From Nocardioides sp. URHA0020 (GTDB lineage: Bacteria; Actinomycetota; Actinomycetes; Propionibacteriales; Nocardioidaceae), in contig NZ_KK211168.1 of NCBI RefSeq assembly GCF_000620705.1, positions 481,520 to 545,519 of the forward strand: 64,000 bases of DNA, in the 5' to 3' direction. This document shows, in pieces, positions 32,765 through 41,545 of this stretch. Numbering within the stretch: position 1 is the first letter of the stretch; the number at the start of each line of letters is the position of its first letter. Under the pieces are notes generated by a model. It saw nothing but the letters and a program-made list of their open reading frames with translations, was not told where the DNA came from and made no database searches. The translations under genes and the position numbers were made by a program.

Positions 32765-34833
32765 TGAGCGACCTCACGAAGCTGCTGACCCGCGCCCAGG
32801 AGATCTCCTCCGACGCCGAGCGCGTGACCGAGGCCCACCTGCGCAAGGTGACGCTGCCCCACGGGGCCGGCGTCCTGGGCCTGATCACCCTCGACAACGG
32901 CGAGGACCACACCAAGCCCAACACCTTCGGACCCCGGTCCCTGATCGCGCTCAACACGGCGATCGACGCGGCCCTGGCCGACGACGAGATCCGGGCGATC
33001 GGCGTCACCGGCAAGCCGTTCATCCTGGCGGCCGGCGCCGACCTCACCTCGATCGCCGGCGGCGGCTCCGACGCCGTACGCGTGGTCGCCGAGCTCGGGC
33101 ACGCGGTCTTCCGCAAGCTCAGGGACGGCGGCAAGACCTCGTTCGGGTTCATCAACGGGCTCGCGCTCGGCGGTGGCCTCGAGGTCGCGCTGCACTGCGA
33201 CTACCGCACGGTGATGGACAGCGCCCCGGCGCTCGGTCTGCCCGAGGTCATGCTGGGCCTGGTCCCCGGCTGGGGCGGCGCCTACCTGGTGCCCCACCTG
33301 ATCGGCGCCGACAAGGCCGTGACGGTGATCCTCGAGAACCCGCTCAACAACGGCAAGACCCTCGGCGGCCAGGCCGCCTTCGAGATGGGCCTCGCCGACG
33401 CCGTCTTCTCCGGCGTCGACTACCTCGAGCAGTCGCTGCTGTGGGCGGCCTCGGTGCTCACCGGCGACGTCGTCGTCGAGCGGGCCGAGGTCGACAAGGG
33501 CGAGGGGTGGGACGCCGCGGTCGCGCGAGCCGCCCAGCTCGCCGAGACCCGGACGGGTGGTGCCAGCCCCGCCGCCAAGAAGGTCGTCGAGCTGATCGCG
33601 GGCGCACGGACCGCGACCCGCGACGAGGGCTTCGCGGCCGAGGACGACGCCCTGGAGGCGATGTCGCGCACGCCGGAGCTGCTCGCCTCGCTCTACGCGT
33701 TCGACCTGGTGCAGAAGCGCGCCAAGCGCCCCGCCGGCGCGCCGGACCGGTCGCTGGCCCGCCCGGTCACCAAGGTCGGCATCGTGGGTGCCGGCCTGAT
33801 GGCCTCTCAGTTGGCGCTGCTGTTCGTACGCCGTCTCGAGGTCCCCGTGGTGCTGACCGACCTCGACCAGGAGCGCGTCGACAAGGGCGTCGCGTACGTC
33901 CACGGCGAGATCGACAAGCTGCTCGCCAAGGGCCGGATCAACCACGACAAGGCCAACCGTCACAAGGCCCTCGTCTCCGGCGCGATCGACAAGGCGGAGG
34001 TCTTCGCGGACGCCGACTTCGTCATCGAGGCCGTCTTCGAGGAGATGTCGGTCAAGAAGTCCGTCTTCGCCGACGTCGAGAAGGTCGTGTCGCCGACCTG
34101 CATCCTGGCCACCAACACCTCGTCGCTGTCGATCACCGAGATGGCCGCCGACCTCGAGCACCCCGAGCGGGTCGTCGGCTTCCACTTCTTCAACCCGGTC
34201 GCGGTGATGCCGCTGCTGGAGATCGTCAAGGGCGAGCGCACCGACGACGCCACGCTGGCGACGGCGTTCGGCACCGGCAAGGCGCTGAAGAAGACCACCA
34301 TCCTGGTCAACGACAGCCCGTCGTTCATCGTCAACCGGCTGCTCGGCCGCTTCATGGGCGAGGTCGGCCGGATCGTCGACGAGGGCACCCCGGTGACCGT
34401 CGCGGACGCCGCCTTCGCCGGCGTCGCGCCGATGCCTCCCTTCGTGCTGCTCTCGCTGGTCGGGCCGGCGATCGCGCTGCACAACAACGAGACGCTGCAC
34501 GGCGCCTTCCCGGACCGCTTCTACGTCTCCCCCGCGCTCGAGCGGGTGGTGGCGGCGCGGAAGTCGTCGTACTACGGCCCCGACGGCGCCCTCGACCCCG
34601 AGGTCGTGACGCTGCTCGAGACGCCCTCGTCGCCGGTCGTGCTCGAGCCCGCCGAGGTGCGCACCCGGGTGCTCACCGGGCTGGCCGACGAGGCCCGCCG
34701 GATGCTCGACGAGGGTGTCGTCGTCGCTGCCGAGGACCTCGACCTGGCGATGATCACGGGCGCCGGCTTCTCGTTCTGGAACGGTGGCCTGACGATGCTG
34801 CTCGAGCGCGAGGGCCTCGGCAAGTTCCACTGA
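32764..34833 (+). CDS. fadB: 3-hydroxyacyl-CoA dehydrogenase / enoyl-CoA hydratase (FadB)
   Basis: A 689-residue multifunctional alpha subunit of the beta-oxidation complex. Residues about 35-230 are the enoyl-CoA hydratase part, with NGLALGGGLEVALHCDYR and ALGLPEVMLGLVPGWGGA. The dehydrogenase starts near residue 335 with the NAD-binding GIVGAGLMASQLALLF. It continues through FHFFNPVAVMPLLEIVKG and NDSPSFIVNRLLG, and two C-terminal helical domains follow. It hydrates trans-2-enoyl-CoA and oxidises the 3-hydroxy product, passing it to FadA. Length is near the usual 715-730. It ends just before a repeat cluster. Confidence 0.95.
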   Translation: MSDLTKLLTRAQEISSDAERVTEAHLRKVTLPHGAGVLGLITLDNGEDHTKPNTFGPRSLIALNTAIDAALADDEIRAIGVTGKPFILAAGADLTSIAGGGSDAVRVVAELGHAVFRKLRDGGKTSFGFINGLALGGGLEVALHCDYRTVMDSAPALGLPEVMLGLVPGWGGAYLVPHLIGADKAVTVILENPLNNGKTLGGQAAFEMGLADAVFSGVDYLEQSLLWAASVLTGDVVVERAEVDKGEGWDAAVARAAQLAETRTGGASPAAKKVVELIAGARTATRDEGFAAEDDALEAMSRTPELLASLYAFDLVQKRAKRPAGAPDRSLARPVTKVGIVGAGLMASQLALLFVRRLEVPVVLTDLDQERVDKGVAYVHGEIDKLLAKGRINHDKANRHKALVSGAIDKAEVFADADFVIEAVFEEMSVKKSVFADVEKVVSPTCILATNTSSLSITEMAADLEHPERVVGFHFFNPVAVMPLLEIVKGERTDDATLATAFGTGKALKKTTILVNDSPSFIVNRLLGRFMGEVGRIVDEGTPVTVADAAFAGVAPMPPFVLLSLVGPAIALHNNETLHGAFPDRFYVSPALERVVAARKSSYYGPDGALDPEVVTLLETPSSPVVLEPAEVRTRVLTGLADEARRMLDEGVVVAAEDLDLAMITGAGFSFWNGGLTMLLEREGLGKFH

Positions 34834-34868
34834 CCGGCCCCGCCGGTCGAGCTCGTCGCGACCCCCGC

Positions 34869-35097
34869 ACCCGACGCACCCGCGCCGGCTGCGGGGGTCT
34901 CGACGACGCTCGCTGGCGCTCGCTGCTCGACCACCGACCTCGGTGGTTGATGTGCGGGTCCGGTGGTTGAGGTGCGGGTCCGGTGGTTGAGGTGCGAGGG
35001 CCGCTAGGCCCGAGCCTCGAAACCACCGCCACCCGACGCACCCGCGCCGGCTGCGGGGGTCTCGACGACGCTCGCTGGCGCTCGCTGCTCGACCACC
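34869..35097. repeat. two identical 67-bp repeats
   Basis: Two identical 67-bp stretches, 34869-34935 and 35031-35097, open with ACCCGACGCACCCGCGCCGG and end in CTGCTCGACCACC. They alternate with the REP-like elements at 34941-35215 and contain an inner GGTCTCGACGACGCTCGCTGG segment. Identity shows very recent duplication or gene conversion. Confidence 0.9.
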
Positions 35098-35215
35098 GGT
35101 TCGGTGGTTGAGGTGCGAGGGCCGCCAGGCCCGAGCCTCGAAACCACCACCACCCGGCAGCCCCGGTGGTTGAGGTGCGAGGGCCGCTAGGCCCGAGCCT
35201 CGAAACCACCGCCAC
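34936..35215. repeat. REP-like cluster between fadB and a histidine kinase
   Basis: There are three near-full elements, at about 34981-35030, 35102-35150 and 35164-35212. Each reads CGGTGGTTGAGGTGCGAGGG and ends CCCGAGCCTCGAAACCACC. Two short 20-bp units (34941, 34961) precede them. The GCTAGG variant of the last element provides the histidine kinase stop codon on the minus strand. The stretch from 34834 to 35186 holds no other gene. Confidence 0.9.
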
Positions 35216-36644
35216 CCGCGGGCAGCGTCACCCGGAACGTGCTGCCTCTTCCGAGCTCGCTCTCCAGCGAGACGACGCCGCCGTGGGCGGCCACGATCGA
35301 GCTCACGATGTCGAGCCCGAGACCGGTGCCCGGGATCTGCTGCTCGAGTGCGCCGCCTCCCCGGAAGAAGCGACCGAAGACCTGGTCGACCTCGTCGGGG
35401 GCGATGCCGATGCCGGTGTCGCTGACCTCGAGCACGGTGTCGTCGCCGGCTCGGCGCAGGGCGACGGTGACCGTGCCACCGGCGGTGCTGTACTTCACGG
35501 CGTTGGAGAGCAGGTTGTCGACCACCTGCCGGATCCGTTGCTGGTCGACCCGGGCGACGAGTCGCTCCGGCTGGTCGACCCGGACCTCGATGTCGGCCGT
35601 GGCGGCGACCCGGCGCGCGGCCTCGGCGGCGTCCGCGACGATGGCGACCAGGTCCGCCTCGGCGTACAGCAGACGCAGTCCGCCCTCCTCGACCTGCCCC
35701 ACCTCGAGGAGGTCGGAGACCAGCGCCAGCAGGCGTACGGCGTTGCGCTCCACGACCTGGATCTGCGTCCGTACGGCGGGCGAGAGCGACTGGTTGTCGC
35801 GGAGCAGCTCCAGGTAGCCGAGCACCGAGGTGAGCGGGGTCCGCAGCTCGTGCGACACCGAGGAGATGAACTCGTCCTTCACCTTCATCGCACGCATCAG
35901 CTCGGTGATCTCCTGGTAGGCGAGCGCCGCGCCCAACCGCTCCCCTGACGGCCCGCGCACCTGGCGCGCCGAGGTGGAGAACGCCCGCCGGGTGAGCGGG
36001 TCGTCGCCCACCCAGTAGGTGTAGTCGTCGAACTCCTCGCCCTGCGTGGCGCGGTAGGAGGGCATGTCCTCGCGGGCCATCAGCGTGTGGCCGTCGGGGT
36101 GGTAGACGTGACCGAGCTGGCCGGCGGTGCCCTCGTGACCGTCCGGGAAGGGCAGGTGCATCGTCTCCTGGTGTCGACGGTTCATCCGCTCGTAGCGACC
36201 GTCCCGGCCGATCAGCAGGAGCCCGACGCTCACCGTCTCGAACACCGCCTCCATCGACTGGCGCTCCCGCTCCGCGGCCGTGATGTCGAGGATCTGCGAG
36301 ATGAAGTGCAGCGGCTCGCGGTCCGGTCCGCGCACCAGGGCGACCGACAGGTCTCCCCAGACGACGTGGCCCTCCGCGTGCAGGAAGCGCTTGCGCAGCC
36401 GGTACGAGTCGATCTCGCCGGCCAGGGCCCGCTCGAACTGGGTGAGGTCGGCGTCGAGGTCGTCGGGGTGGGTGAGCTCCTGGAAGCCGCGCGCGGTGAG
36501 CTCCTCGACGCCGTACCCGAGCATCTCGGACATCGCGAGGTTGGCCATCAGCAACCGTCCGTCGAGCCCGACCATCGCCATCCCGATCGGCGAGTGCTGG
36601 AGCGTGAGGAGCCAGGGGTCCGCACGCTCGACCGCACCCTCCAT
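35187..36644 (-). CDS. PAS-domain sensor histidine kinase
   Basis: A 485-residue cytoplasmic sensor kinase. The first PAS domain spans about 12-122 with a PAC-like end (VWGDLSVALVRG, FISQILDIT). The second spans about 131-250. The HisKA phosphoacceptor His265 lies in SSVSHELRTPLTSVLGYLELL. The ATPase motifs are NLLSNAVKYS, DTGIGIAPDEVDQVFGRFFRG and GTGLGLDIV. No membrane helix is visible, so it senses an internal signal. ATG 36644 is used. No partner response regulator is adjacent. The C-terminal GGGGFEARA and stop come from an inserted REP-like element, not from kinase sequence. Confidence 0.9.
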   Translation of the reverse strand: MEGAVERADPWLLTLQHSPIGMAMVGLDGRLLMANLAMSEMLGYGVEELTARGFQELTHPDDLDADLTQFERALAGEIDSYRLRKRFLHAEGHVVWGDLSVALVRGPDREPLHFISQILDITAAERERQSMEAVFETVSVGLLLIGRDGRYERMNRRHQETMHLPFPDGHEGTAGQLGHVYHPDGHTLMAREDMPSYRATQGEEFDDYTYWVGDDPLTRRAFSTSARQVRGPSGERLGAALAYQEITELMRAMKVKDEFISSVSHELRTPLTSVLGYLELLRDNQSLSPAVRTQIQVVERNAVRLLALVSDLLEVGQVEEGGLRLLYAEADLVAIVADAAEAARRVAATADIEVRVDQPERLVARVDQQRIRQVVDNLLSNAVKYSTAGGTVTVALRRAGDDTVLEVSDTGIGIAPDEVDQVFGRFFRGGGALEQQIPGTGLGLDIVSSIVAAHGGVVSLESELGRGSTFRVTLPAGGGGFEARA

Positions 36645-36778
36645 GGGCTCACCGTAAGGGACGACAGCGTCGCTACGCCGGACTGCCGCGCCCGGACGGG
36701 GCCGTCCGGCTGCAAAAGTCTGCACGCCGCACATCACCGCGTACGCCATGCATCACGGCCGTCGGGGTACCGGTCCGC

Positions 36779-37309
36779 ATGCTCACGAAAGTGCTCGTCG
36801 AAGGAGTCGTGTCCGGGGCGGTCGGCATGGCCGCCATGACGGCGCTCGAGAAGCTCGAGCAGCGGTTCACGGCTCGGCCGGACTCCCACGTCCCCGCTCG
36901 GGTCCTCGAGCGGCTCACCGGGGCGCGCGACCACGACGGCGGAGAGCTGCGGGCCTGGAACCTCGTGATGCACCACGGTCAGGGTCTGGCACTCGGACCG
37001 CTGCGGTCGTTGATGGCCCACGCCGGCCTTCGTGGGCCGGTGGCGTCCGCGAAGTTTGCCGTCGTCCGGCTGACCAACGACCAGATCCTGGAGAACCTCA
37101 CGGGCGTCGGGGCGCCGCCCCAGACCTGGCCTCGGAGCGAGATCGTCGTCGACGTCCTCCACAAGGCGGCGTACGCCCTCGTCACCGGGCTGGTCGCCGA
37201 CGTGCTCGCCGGCCGCAGCGGATCCGGACCCGGACAGCGGCATGCCTCCGCACCGGGTCGCCGCTCGGGGGTCGGGCCGCTCCCGCGCACCAGCGCACCG
37301 ACGAACTGA
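36779..37309 (+). CDS. conserved hypothetical protein
   Basis: A 176-residue protein I do not recognise. A Gly/Ala-rich hydrophobic segment (VVSGAVGMAAMTALEKLEQRF) and a second one (AAYALVTGLVADVLAG) might be membrane-associated. Between them are mixed charged helices (WNLVMHHGQGLALGPLRSLM). The tail (about 145-176) is Gly, Ser and Pro-rich and probably disordered. It is divergent from the histidine kinase with a 134-bp gap and 12 bases before the small gene at 37322, so the two form a small operon. Confidence 0.65.
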   Translation: MLTKVLVEGVVSGAVGMAAMTALEKLEQRFTARPDSHVPARVLERLTGARDHDGGELRAWNLVMHHGQGLALGPLRSLMAHAGLRGPVASAKFAVVRLTNDQILENLTGVGAPPQTWPRSEIVVDVLHKAAYALVTGLVADVLAGRSGSGPGQRHASAPGRRSGVGPLPRTSAPTN

Positions 37310-37321
37310 GAGGTCACTGCG

Positions 37322-37549
37322 ATGAGACCGTCCTACCCGTTCACTCCCGACCACCACCAACCCGGATCGCTCGCGTCGACCGGCCGCTGCTCCTGGCACG
37401 GCGGGGACAGCCGCACCGTCGAGTCATGCCAGGGCGATGCCGTGGTGTCCTTCCAGGACAGCGAGGGCACCTGGCAGTCGGGCTGTGCTGCGGCGCTCGA
37501 GGAGCTCGTCGAACGCGGCGAGATCGAGCCTCTCGGCCAGGGCGCCTGA
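37322..37549 (+). CDS. small hypothetical protein
   Basis: A 75-residue protein preceded by GAGAGG at a suitable distance from ATG 37322. It contains three cysteines and a histidine (RCSWHGGD, ESCQGD, QSGCAAALEELVERGEI), which could bind a metal. The frame sits in an otherwise empty gap between the hypothetical gene at 36779 and the convergent DUF222 gene. The case for it rests on position, a ribosome site and composition only. Confidence 0.5.
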   Translation: MRPSYPFTPDHHQPGSLASTGRCSWHGGDSRTVESCQGDAVVSFQDSEGTWQSGCAAALEELVERGEIEPLGQGA

Positions 37550-37603
37550 CCACGCGGCGCGGTGGCGACGAACGACGCCGACGGTCCCGCCGACCGCAAC
37601 TGC

Positions 37604-38914
37604 CTACGCGACCAGGATCAGCCGGCGCAGGCTCCACTCGAGGTCGCTCCGGACTCGCGCCGCGCAGGGTGTCGGGGCTGCGGGGGCGGTGGATCGATAG
37701 GCATGGCCGGTCGGCAGCGTGGTCTCGACCGTGTGGAGCGCCCCCGGCGGGCCGGTGATGGGGCGTGACCGCCAGCCGACACCCTGCTTGGCGAGGTTGC
37801 ACTGCTGGCAGAGGCCCTGACCGTTCACGGCGGAGGTGTCGCCGCCGGCGACGTCGGGGACGACGTGGTCGCGCTGCCGGATGACGGCGTCGCAATAAGG
37901 GCTGCGGCAGGTGCGGTCGCGCAGCTCGATGAACGAGGCGAGCCCTGCAGGGAAGAAGCGGGCCCTCGAGTCCATCGCGACCAGCGCCCCGGTGTCGGGT
38001 GCGGCGTACAGCCGGCGGAGCTCGGCGATCGCGTCGCCACGGGCGCCGAGGACGAGGTCGCGTGCTGCGTCGGGGGTGAGCGGGCCGAAGTCCTGGAGCC
38101 AGGCAGGTTCGTGGCCGCCAGCCAGGAGCGTCTCGTCGGAGACGACCAGGTTGACCCGGACCGGTACGGCGTCGGCGGTGCTCTGGCCGGTGATCCGCTG
38201 CACCAGGGTGTCGGCCATGATCTGGCCGCGCGAGCGGCCATCGCCCCGACCGACGAGCAGGTCGGCGACCCGGGTCAGGGTCGCCCACACGGCGATGCCC
38301 TGGGCGGCAGGGAGCAGGGCGGACAGCTGCGACATGGTGTCGGGCGCGGGCCGCACCGAGACCCGCCGCTCCGCTTCCGCCCTGGCCCGCCGATCGACCA
38401 GGGCCTCAGGATCGAGGCGCGCCACCAGCCTCTGGCACTCGGCAACGAGCCGGCGATCGCCCCAGCCGTCGAACCGTCTGCCGCCCGCACCGTCCGGTGC
38501 GCAGATCCGCTCGTCGACCCGAGCGCGGTCCTCCCGGGACAGGCAGGCGGTCTCGCGGGCGATCAGCGTCGCCCGCCACTCCGAGAGCACCCCGGCCTCC
38601 ATCGCGGCGAGGGCGTGCGGCAGCTCGGCGACCAACGCGTGGGCGAGCCCGAGCAGTCGTCGACCGCCTGCCGGCGACTCACGGCGGGCGAACGCCACCT
38701 GGGAGGCCACCCCACGCCCCTGCTCGGCCACCGGCAGCCGCAGATCGCGATGCTCGGCCCTGACCAGCTCGTCGAGTCGCTCCGCCAGCCGGGCCTGCGC
38801 CGCGCAGGCGCGAGACTTCTGAGCCTCGAGCTCGGCGATCAGATCCACGACGTCCGCGGGCGTGCTCGCCGACGCCGCAAGGGCGGGGACGTCGTCGAGG
38901 AGCGGTGCGGGCAT
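37604..38914 (-). CDS. DUF222 / 13E12 repeat family HNH endonuclease-like protein
   Basis: A 436-residue protein with an N-terminal DUF222 region (about 10-300) and a C-terminal HNH nuclease domain: CRSPYCDAVIRQRDHVVPD, then GQGLCQQCNLAKQ, with two CxxC-like zinc pairs. These are the 13E12-type proteins that are abundant and variable in actinobacteria; their target is unknown, though a nuclease role is implied by the HNH part. A perfect SOS box lies 13 bases before the ATG, so DNA damage should induce it. REP13E12 genes in M. tuberculosis are also known LexA targets. Confidence 0.92.
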   Translation of the reverse strand: MPAPLLDDVPALAASASTPADVVDLIAELEAQKSRACAAQARLAERLDELVRAEHRDLRLPVAEQGRGVASQVAFARRESPAGGRRLLGLAHALVAELPHALAAMEAGVLSEWRATLIARETACLSREDRARVDERICAPDGAGGRRFDGWGDRRLVAECQRLVARLDPEALVDRRARAEAERRVSVRPAPDTMSQLSALLPAAQGIAVWATLTRVADLLVGRGDGRSRGQIMADTLVQRITGQSTADAVPVRVNLVVSDETLLAGGHEPAWLQDFGPLTPDAARDLVLGARGDAIAELRRLYAAPDTGALVAMDSRARFFPAGLASFIELRDRTCRSPYCDAVIRQRDHVVPDVAGGDTSAVNGQGLCQQCNLAKQGVGWRSRPITGPPGALHTVETTLPTGHAYRSTAPAAPTPCAARVRSDLEWSLRRLILVA

Positions 38915-38926
38915 GCCCGCAGTTTA

Positions 38927-38942
38927 TCGAACGTATGTTCGA
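38927..38942. promoter_or_regulatory. SOS box (LexA operator)
   Basis: TCGAACGTATGTTCGA is an exact match to the mycobacterial/Gram-positive SOS consensus TCGAACNNNNGTTCGA. It lies immediately upstream of the DUF222-HNH gene start (38914), in the 102-bp gap with the divergent L,D-transpeptidase gene, which could also be affected. Confidence 0.85.
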
Positions 38943-39016
38943 TTCGCAAGAGGCGATTCACAGATCGACGCGCCGAAGCAACTGCGTCTTCGGCGGCCGT
39001 GGGTGAAGATGGGAGC

Positions 39017-39715
39017 ATGCAGGTGCTCAGGACTCTCGTGATCGGCGTCGTCGCCGCGGCCCTGCTCGGCCTCGTCGCTCCCGGCCCGTCGTACGCCGCC
39101 CGCTCGCACGGCGTGGCCACCCTGCAGAAGCGGCTCAACGCGCTGCACTGCGACGCTGGCCCGGCCGACGGCAGGTGGGGCGACCACACCCGGTCGGCGC
39201 TGATCCGCTTCCAGTCCCGGGTCGGGCTGCGGCAGACCGGCAAGGTCGGCGCTCGCACCCGCAAGCGGGTGTACGCCGACGACGCCCCCCGCTGCGACGT
39301 ACGCCGGCTGCCGCGTGGCTCCGGGCACGGCCGCCGGATCGTGATCTCCCAGCACCAGAACTGGGTGTGGCTGGTCGGCTCGAAGGGCCAGGTCGTCGCC
39401 CAGGGCGGGATGGTCGACAACACCGACGTGCTCAAGCGCGGCGCGTACGGCGTCGGCTCGTACTGCGGTCGTCCGACCCGGGTGAAGCTCAACCAGAGCG
39501 GCGCGGTGTGGATGGACGACTTCGTCCGGTTCGCGCCGTGCGGCGTCGGCTTCCACCGCATCCCGCGCTACAAGAGCACCGGCAAGCAGATGCACGCCGA
39601 CTGGCTGCTCGGCACCGACCTCGCCCGGTCCCACGGCTGCATCCGGCTGAGCAAGCGCCTGTCGAAGCGGATCTGGGACTTCACCACCCGGCCGACCCCG
39701 GTGCGGGTTGTCTGA
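39017..39715 (+). CDS. L,D-transpeptidase with peptidoglycan-binding domain
   Basis: A 232-residue secreted cell wall enzyme. The signal peptide runs to about residue 27 (cleavage PSYAARS). Residues 33-88 are a peptidoglycan-binding domain (LQKRLNALHCDAGPADGRWG), and residues about 106-230 are the YkuD catalytic domain with the nucleophile Cys208 in SHGCIRLS and His-containing GFHRIP. It forms 3-3 cross-links or attaches proteins to peptidoglycan. ATG 39017 has a GGGAG nearby. The SOS box lies upstream, nearer the divergent HNH gene. The next gene overlaps its end by 8 bases. Confidence 0.92.
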   Translation: MQVLRTLVIGVVAAALLGLVAPGPSYAARSHGVATLQKRLNALHCDAGPADGRWGDHTRSALIRFQSRVGLRQTGKVGARTRKRVYADDAPRCDVRRLPRGSGHGRRIVISQHQNWVWLVGSKGQVVAQGGMVDNTDVLKRGAYGVGSYCGRPTRVKLNQSGAVWMDDFVRFAPCGVGFHRIPRYKSTGKQMHADWLLGTDLARSHGCIRLSKRLSKRIWDFTTRPTPVRVV

Positions 39716-40289
39716 GGTCCTCGAGCTCCGCGACGGCGACGCCTGGGAGACGTGGCTGGCGCAGCACCACGACACGGCGGGCGAGGCGTGGCTGCGGATC
39801 GCGAAGAAGGGCTCGGGCCTCGAGCTGCTGTCGATCTCCGACGCCCTCGACGGCGCGCTGTGCTTCGGCTGGATCGACGGGCAGCGCAAGGGGCTCGACG
39901 GCGTGTCGTTCCTGCAGCGCTACTGCCCGCGCCGGGCGCGCAGCTCCTGGTCGCAGGTCAACGTCGGCAAGGTCGCCGCACTGCTGGCCGCCGGCCGGAT
40001 GCGTCCCGCCGGGCTGGCCCAGGTCGACGCGGCGAGGGCCGACGGTCGCTGGGCAGCGGCGTACGAACGGCAGCGCACGGCGACCGTGCCCGACGACCTG
40101 CGGGCCGCCCTCGACGCCGACCCGCTCGCGGGTGCCGCCTTCCACGCGCTCGGCCGGACGGAGCGGTACGCCGTGATGCTGCCGGTGCTGAAGGCGACGA
40201 CGCCCGAGGCGCGGGCGCTCGTCGTACGCCGCCAGGTCGAGCGGCTGGCGGCGTACGACGGGCCTACTCAGTCGTCCAGGGACGGATAG
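39708..40289 (+). CDS. YdeI/OmpD-associated family protein
   Basis: A 193-residue protein with a TTG start at 39708 overlapping the transpeptidase stop. The pattern AWLRIAKKGSGLELLSISDALDGALCFGWIDGQRK is the YdeI/OmpD-associated (bacteriocin-protection) family core, continuing with RRARSSWSQVNVGKVAALLAAGRM. Function is unproven; members are small cytoplasmic proteins sometimes linked to membrane stress. It is convergent with the OYE gene, overlapping its 3' end by 22 bases. Confidence 0.87.
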   Translation: MSEVLELRDGDAWETWLAQHHDTAGEAWLRIAKKGSGLELLSISDALDGALCFGWIDGQRKGLDGVSFLQRYCPRRARSSWSQVNVGKVAALLAAGRMRPAGLAQVDAARADGRWAAAYERQRTATVPDDLRAALDADPLAGAAFHALGRTERYAVMLPVLKATTPEARALVVRRQVERLAAYDGPTQSSRDG

Positions 40290-41338
40290 TCGGTGTAGCC
40301 CTCGGCCCCGCCACCGTAGAAGGTGTCGGGGTTCGGCTCGTTGAGCTCGGCACCGGTCTCCCAGCGCTTGGGCAGGTCCGGGTTGGCGAGGAAGAGCCGA
40401 CCGATCGCGACGGCGTCGGCGACGTCCTCGTCGAGCAGCGCCTGCGCCATCGCGGCCGTGGTGACGACCCCGAACCCGTCGTTGGCGATCAGCACGCCGC
40501 CGAAGTCCTTGCGCATCCGCTGCACCAGGTCGAGGCGCGGCTGCGCCAGCACGCTCAGGTAGGCGAGGCCGAGCGGCGCGATCTCGTCGATGACCGCGGC
40601 GTACGTCGCCTCGACGTCGTCCGGGTCCTCCTCGGTGGCGCCCTGGATGTTGTGCGCCGGCGAGAGGCGTACGCCGACCCGGTCGGCCCCGATCGCGTCG
40701 GCGACCGCCCGGATCACCTCGATCGCGAAGCGGGCCCGGTTGGCGGGCGACCCGCCGTACTCGTCGGTGCGCTCGTTGGAGCCGGGCGCGAGGAACTGGT
40801 GGATCAGGTAGCCGTTGGCGCCGTGCACCTCGACGCCGTCGAGACCGGCCTCGACCGCGTTGCGGGCCGCGCTCACGAACTCCTCGATGACCGCGGGGAT
40901 CTCGTCCGTCTCGATCGCGCGCGGTGTCGGGTAGGCCTGCTGACCGTTCGGCGTGACGATCTCTCCGGGAGCGGCGATCGCGCTGGGCGCGATGATCTCC
41001 TGGCCGCCGGTGTTGTCGGGGTGGGCGACCCGGCCGGCGTGCATCAGCTGCGCGACGATCCGACCGCCGTTGGCGTGGACCGCGTCCGCGACCCGGCGCC
41101 AGCCCGCGAGCTGCTCGGGCGAGTGGAAGCCGGGCGTGTCCAGGTAGCCCTGGCCACGAGCACTGGGCTGGCTGCCCTCGGTGATGATCAGACCCGCGGA
41201 GGCGCGCTGCGCGTAGTACTCGACCGCGAGGTCGCCGGGGACGGTGCCCTTCGAGCGGTTGCGCGTCAGCGGCGCCATCACGATCCGGTTGGGCAGGGTC
41301 CAGGCGCCGGCGGTCAGGGGTTCGAACAGATCAGCCAT
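40268..41338 (-). CDS. alkene reductase, old yellow enzyme family
   Basis: A 356-residue FMN-dependent ene-reductase of the NemA type, which reduces activated double bonds such as enones, nitroesters or maleimides using NAD(P)H. Conserved parts are the opening LPNRIVMAPLTRNRS, GLIITEGSQPSARGQGY, active HGANGYLIHQFLAPGSNERTDEYGG (with the His and Asn that bind the substrate oxygen) and ADAVAIGRLFLANPDLP. A single gene by spacing. The 207 bases upstream hold the 41546 promoter on the opposite strand and no visible OYE operator. Confidence 0.94.
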   Translation of the reverse strand: MADLFEPLTAGAWTLPNRIVMAPLTRNRSKGTVPGDLAVEYYAQRASAGLIITEGSQPSARGQGYLDTPGFHSPEQLAGWRRVADAVHANGGRIVAQLMHAGRVAHPDNTGGQEIIAPSAIAAPGEIVTPNGQQAYPTPRAIETDEIPAVIEEFVSAARNAVEAGLDGVEVHGANGYLIHQFLAPGSNERTDEYGGSPANRARFAIEVIRAVADAIGADRVGVRLSPAHNIQGATEEDPDDVEATYAAVIDEIAPLGLAYLSVLAQPRLDLVQRMRKDFGGVLIANDGFGVVTTAAMAQALLDEDVADAVAIGRLFLANPDLPKRWETGAELNEPNPDTFYGGGAEGYTDYPSLDD

Positions 41339-41466
41339 CGTGGTGACAGCTCCTCGGGCTGGAAGACAGGGTCATCAGTCCCAGCCGTGCCCAGTCGCGA
41401 GGCATTCCACCACCCCGGGTGAGGAGACTCACCCGCCCGCACAGGCATGGATCGGCTTTGCCTGCC

Positions 41467-41499
41467 CTTAGCCGCGCGCTGGAGTGCCCTTAAAGCACT
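41467..41499 (+). promoter_or_regulatory. OmpR-type direct repeats upstream of the 41546 gene
   Basis: Read in 11-bp steps: CTTAGCCGCGC (41467-41477), GCTGGAGTGCC (41478-41488) and CTTAAAGCACT (41489-41499). The first unit is identical to that in the response-regulator promoter (44421-44431), and CCTTAGCCGCGC, counting one further base upstream, is a shared 12-mer. The array ends 46 bases before the ATG. Confidence 0.55.
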
Positions 41500-41545
41500 C
41501 GCTGCGAGCGTCTTCCTCGTCAGTCCGACCGAACGAGGAGACCAG

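Noticed and set aside
33780..33830. Unusual NAD-binding motif in FadB (GAGLMAS rather than GAGTMG)
   Set aside because: To my knowledge this variant is common in actinobacterial FadB proteins, so it is not evidence of lost activity.
32662..34830. Minus-strand frame of more than 700 codons over fadB
   Set aside because: It is a composition shadow of FadB and lacks recognisable domains.
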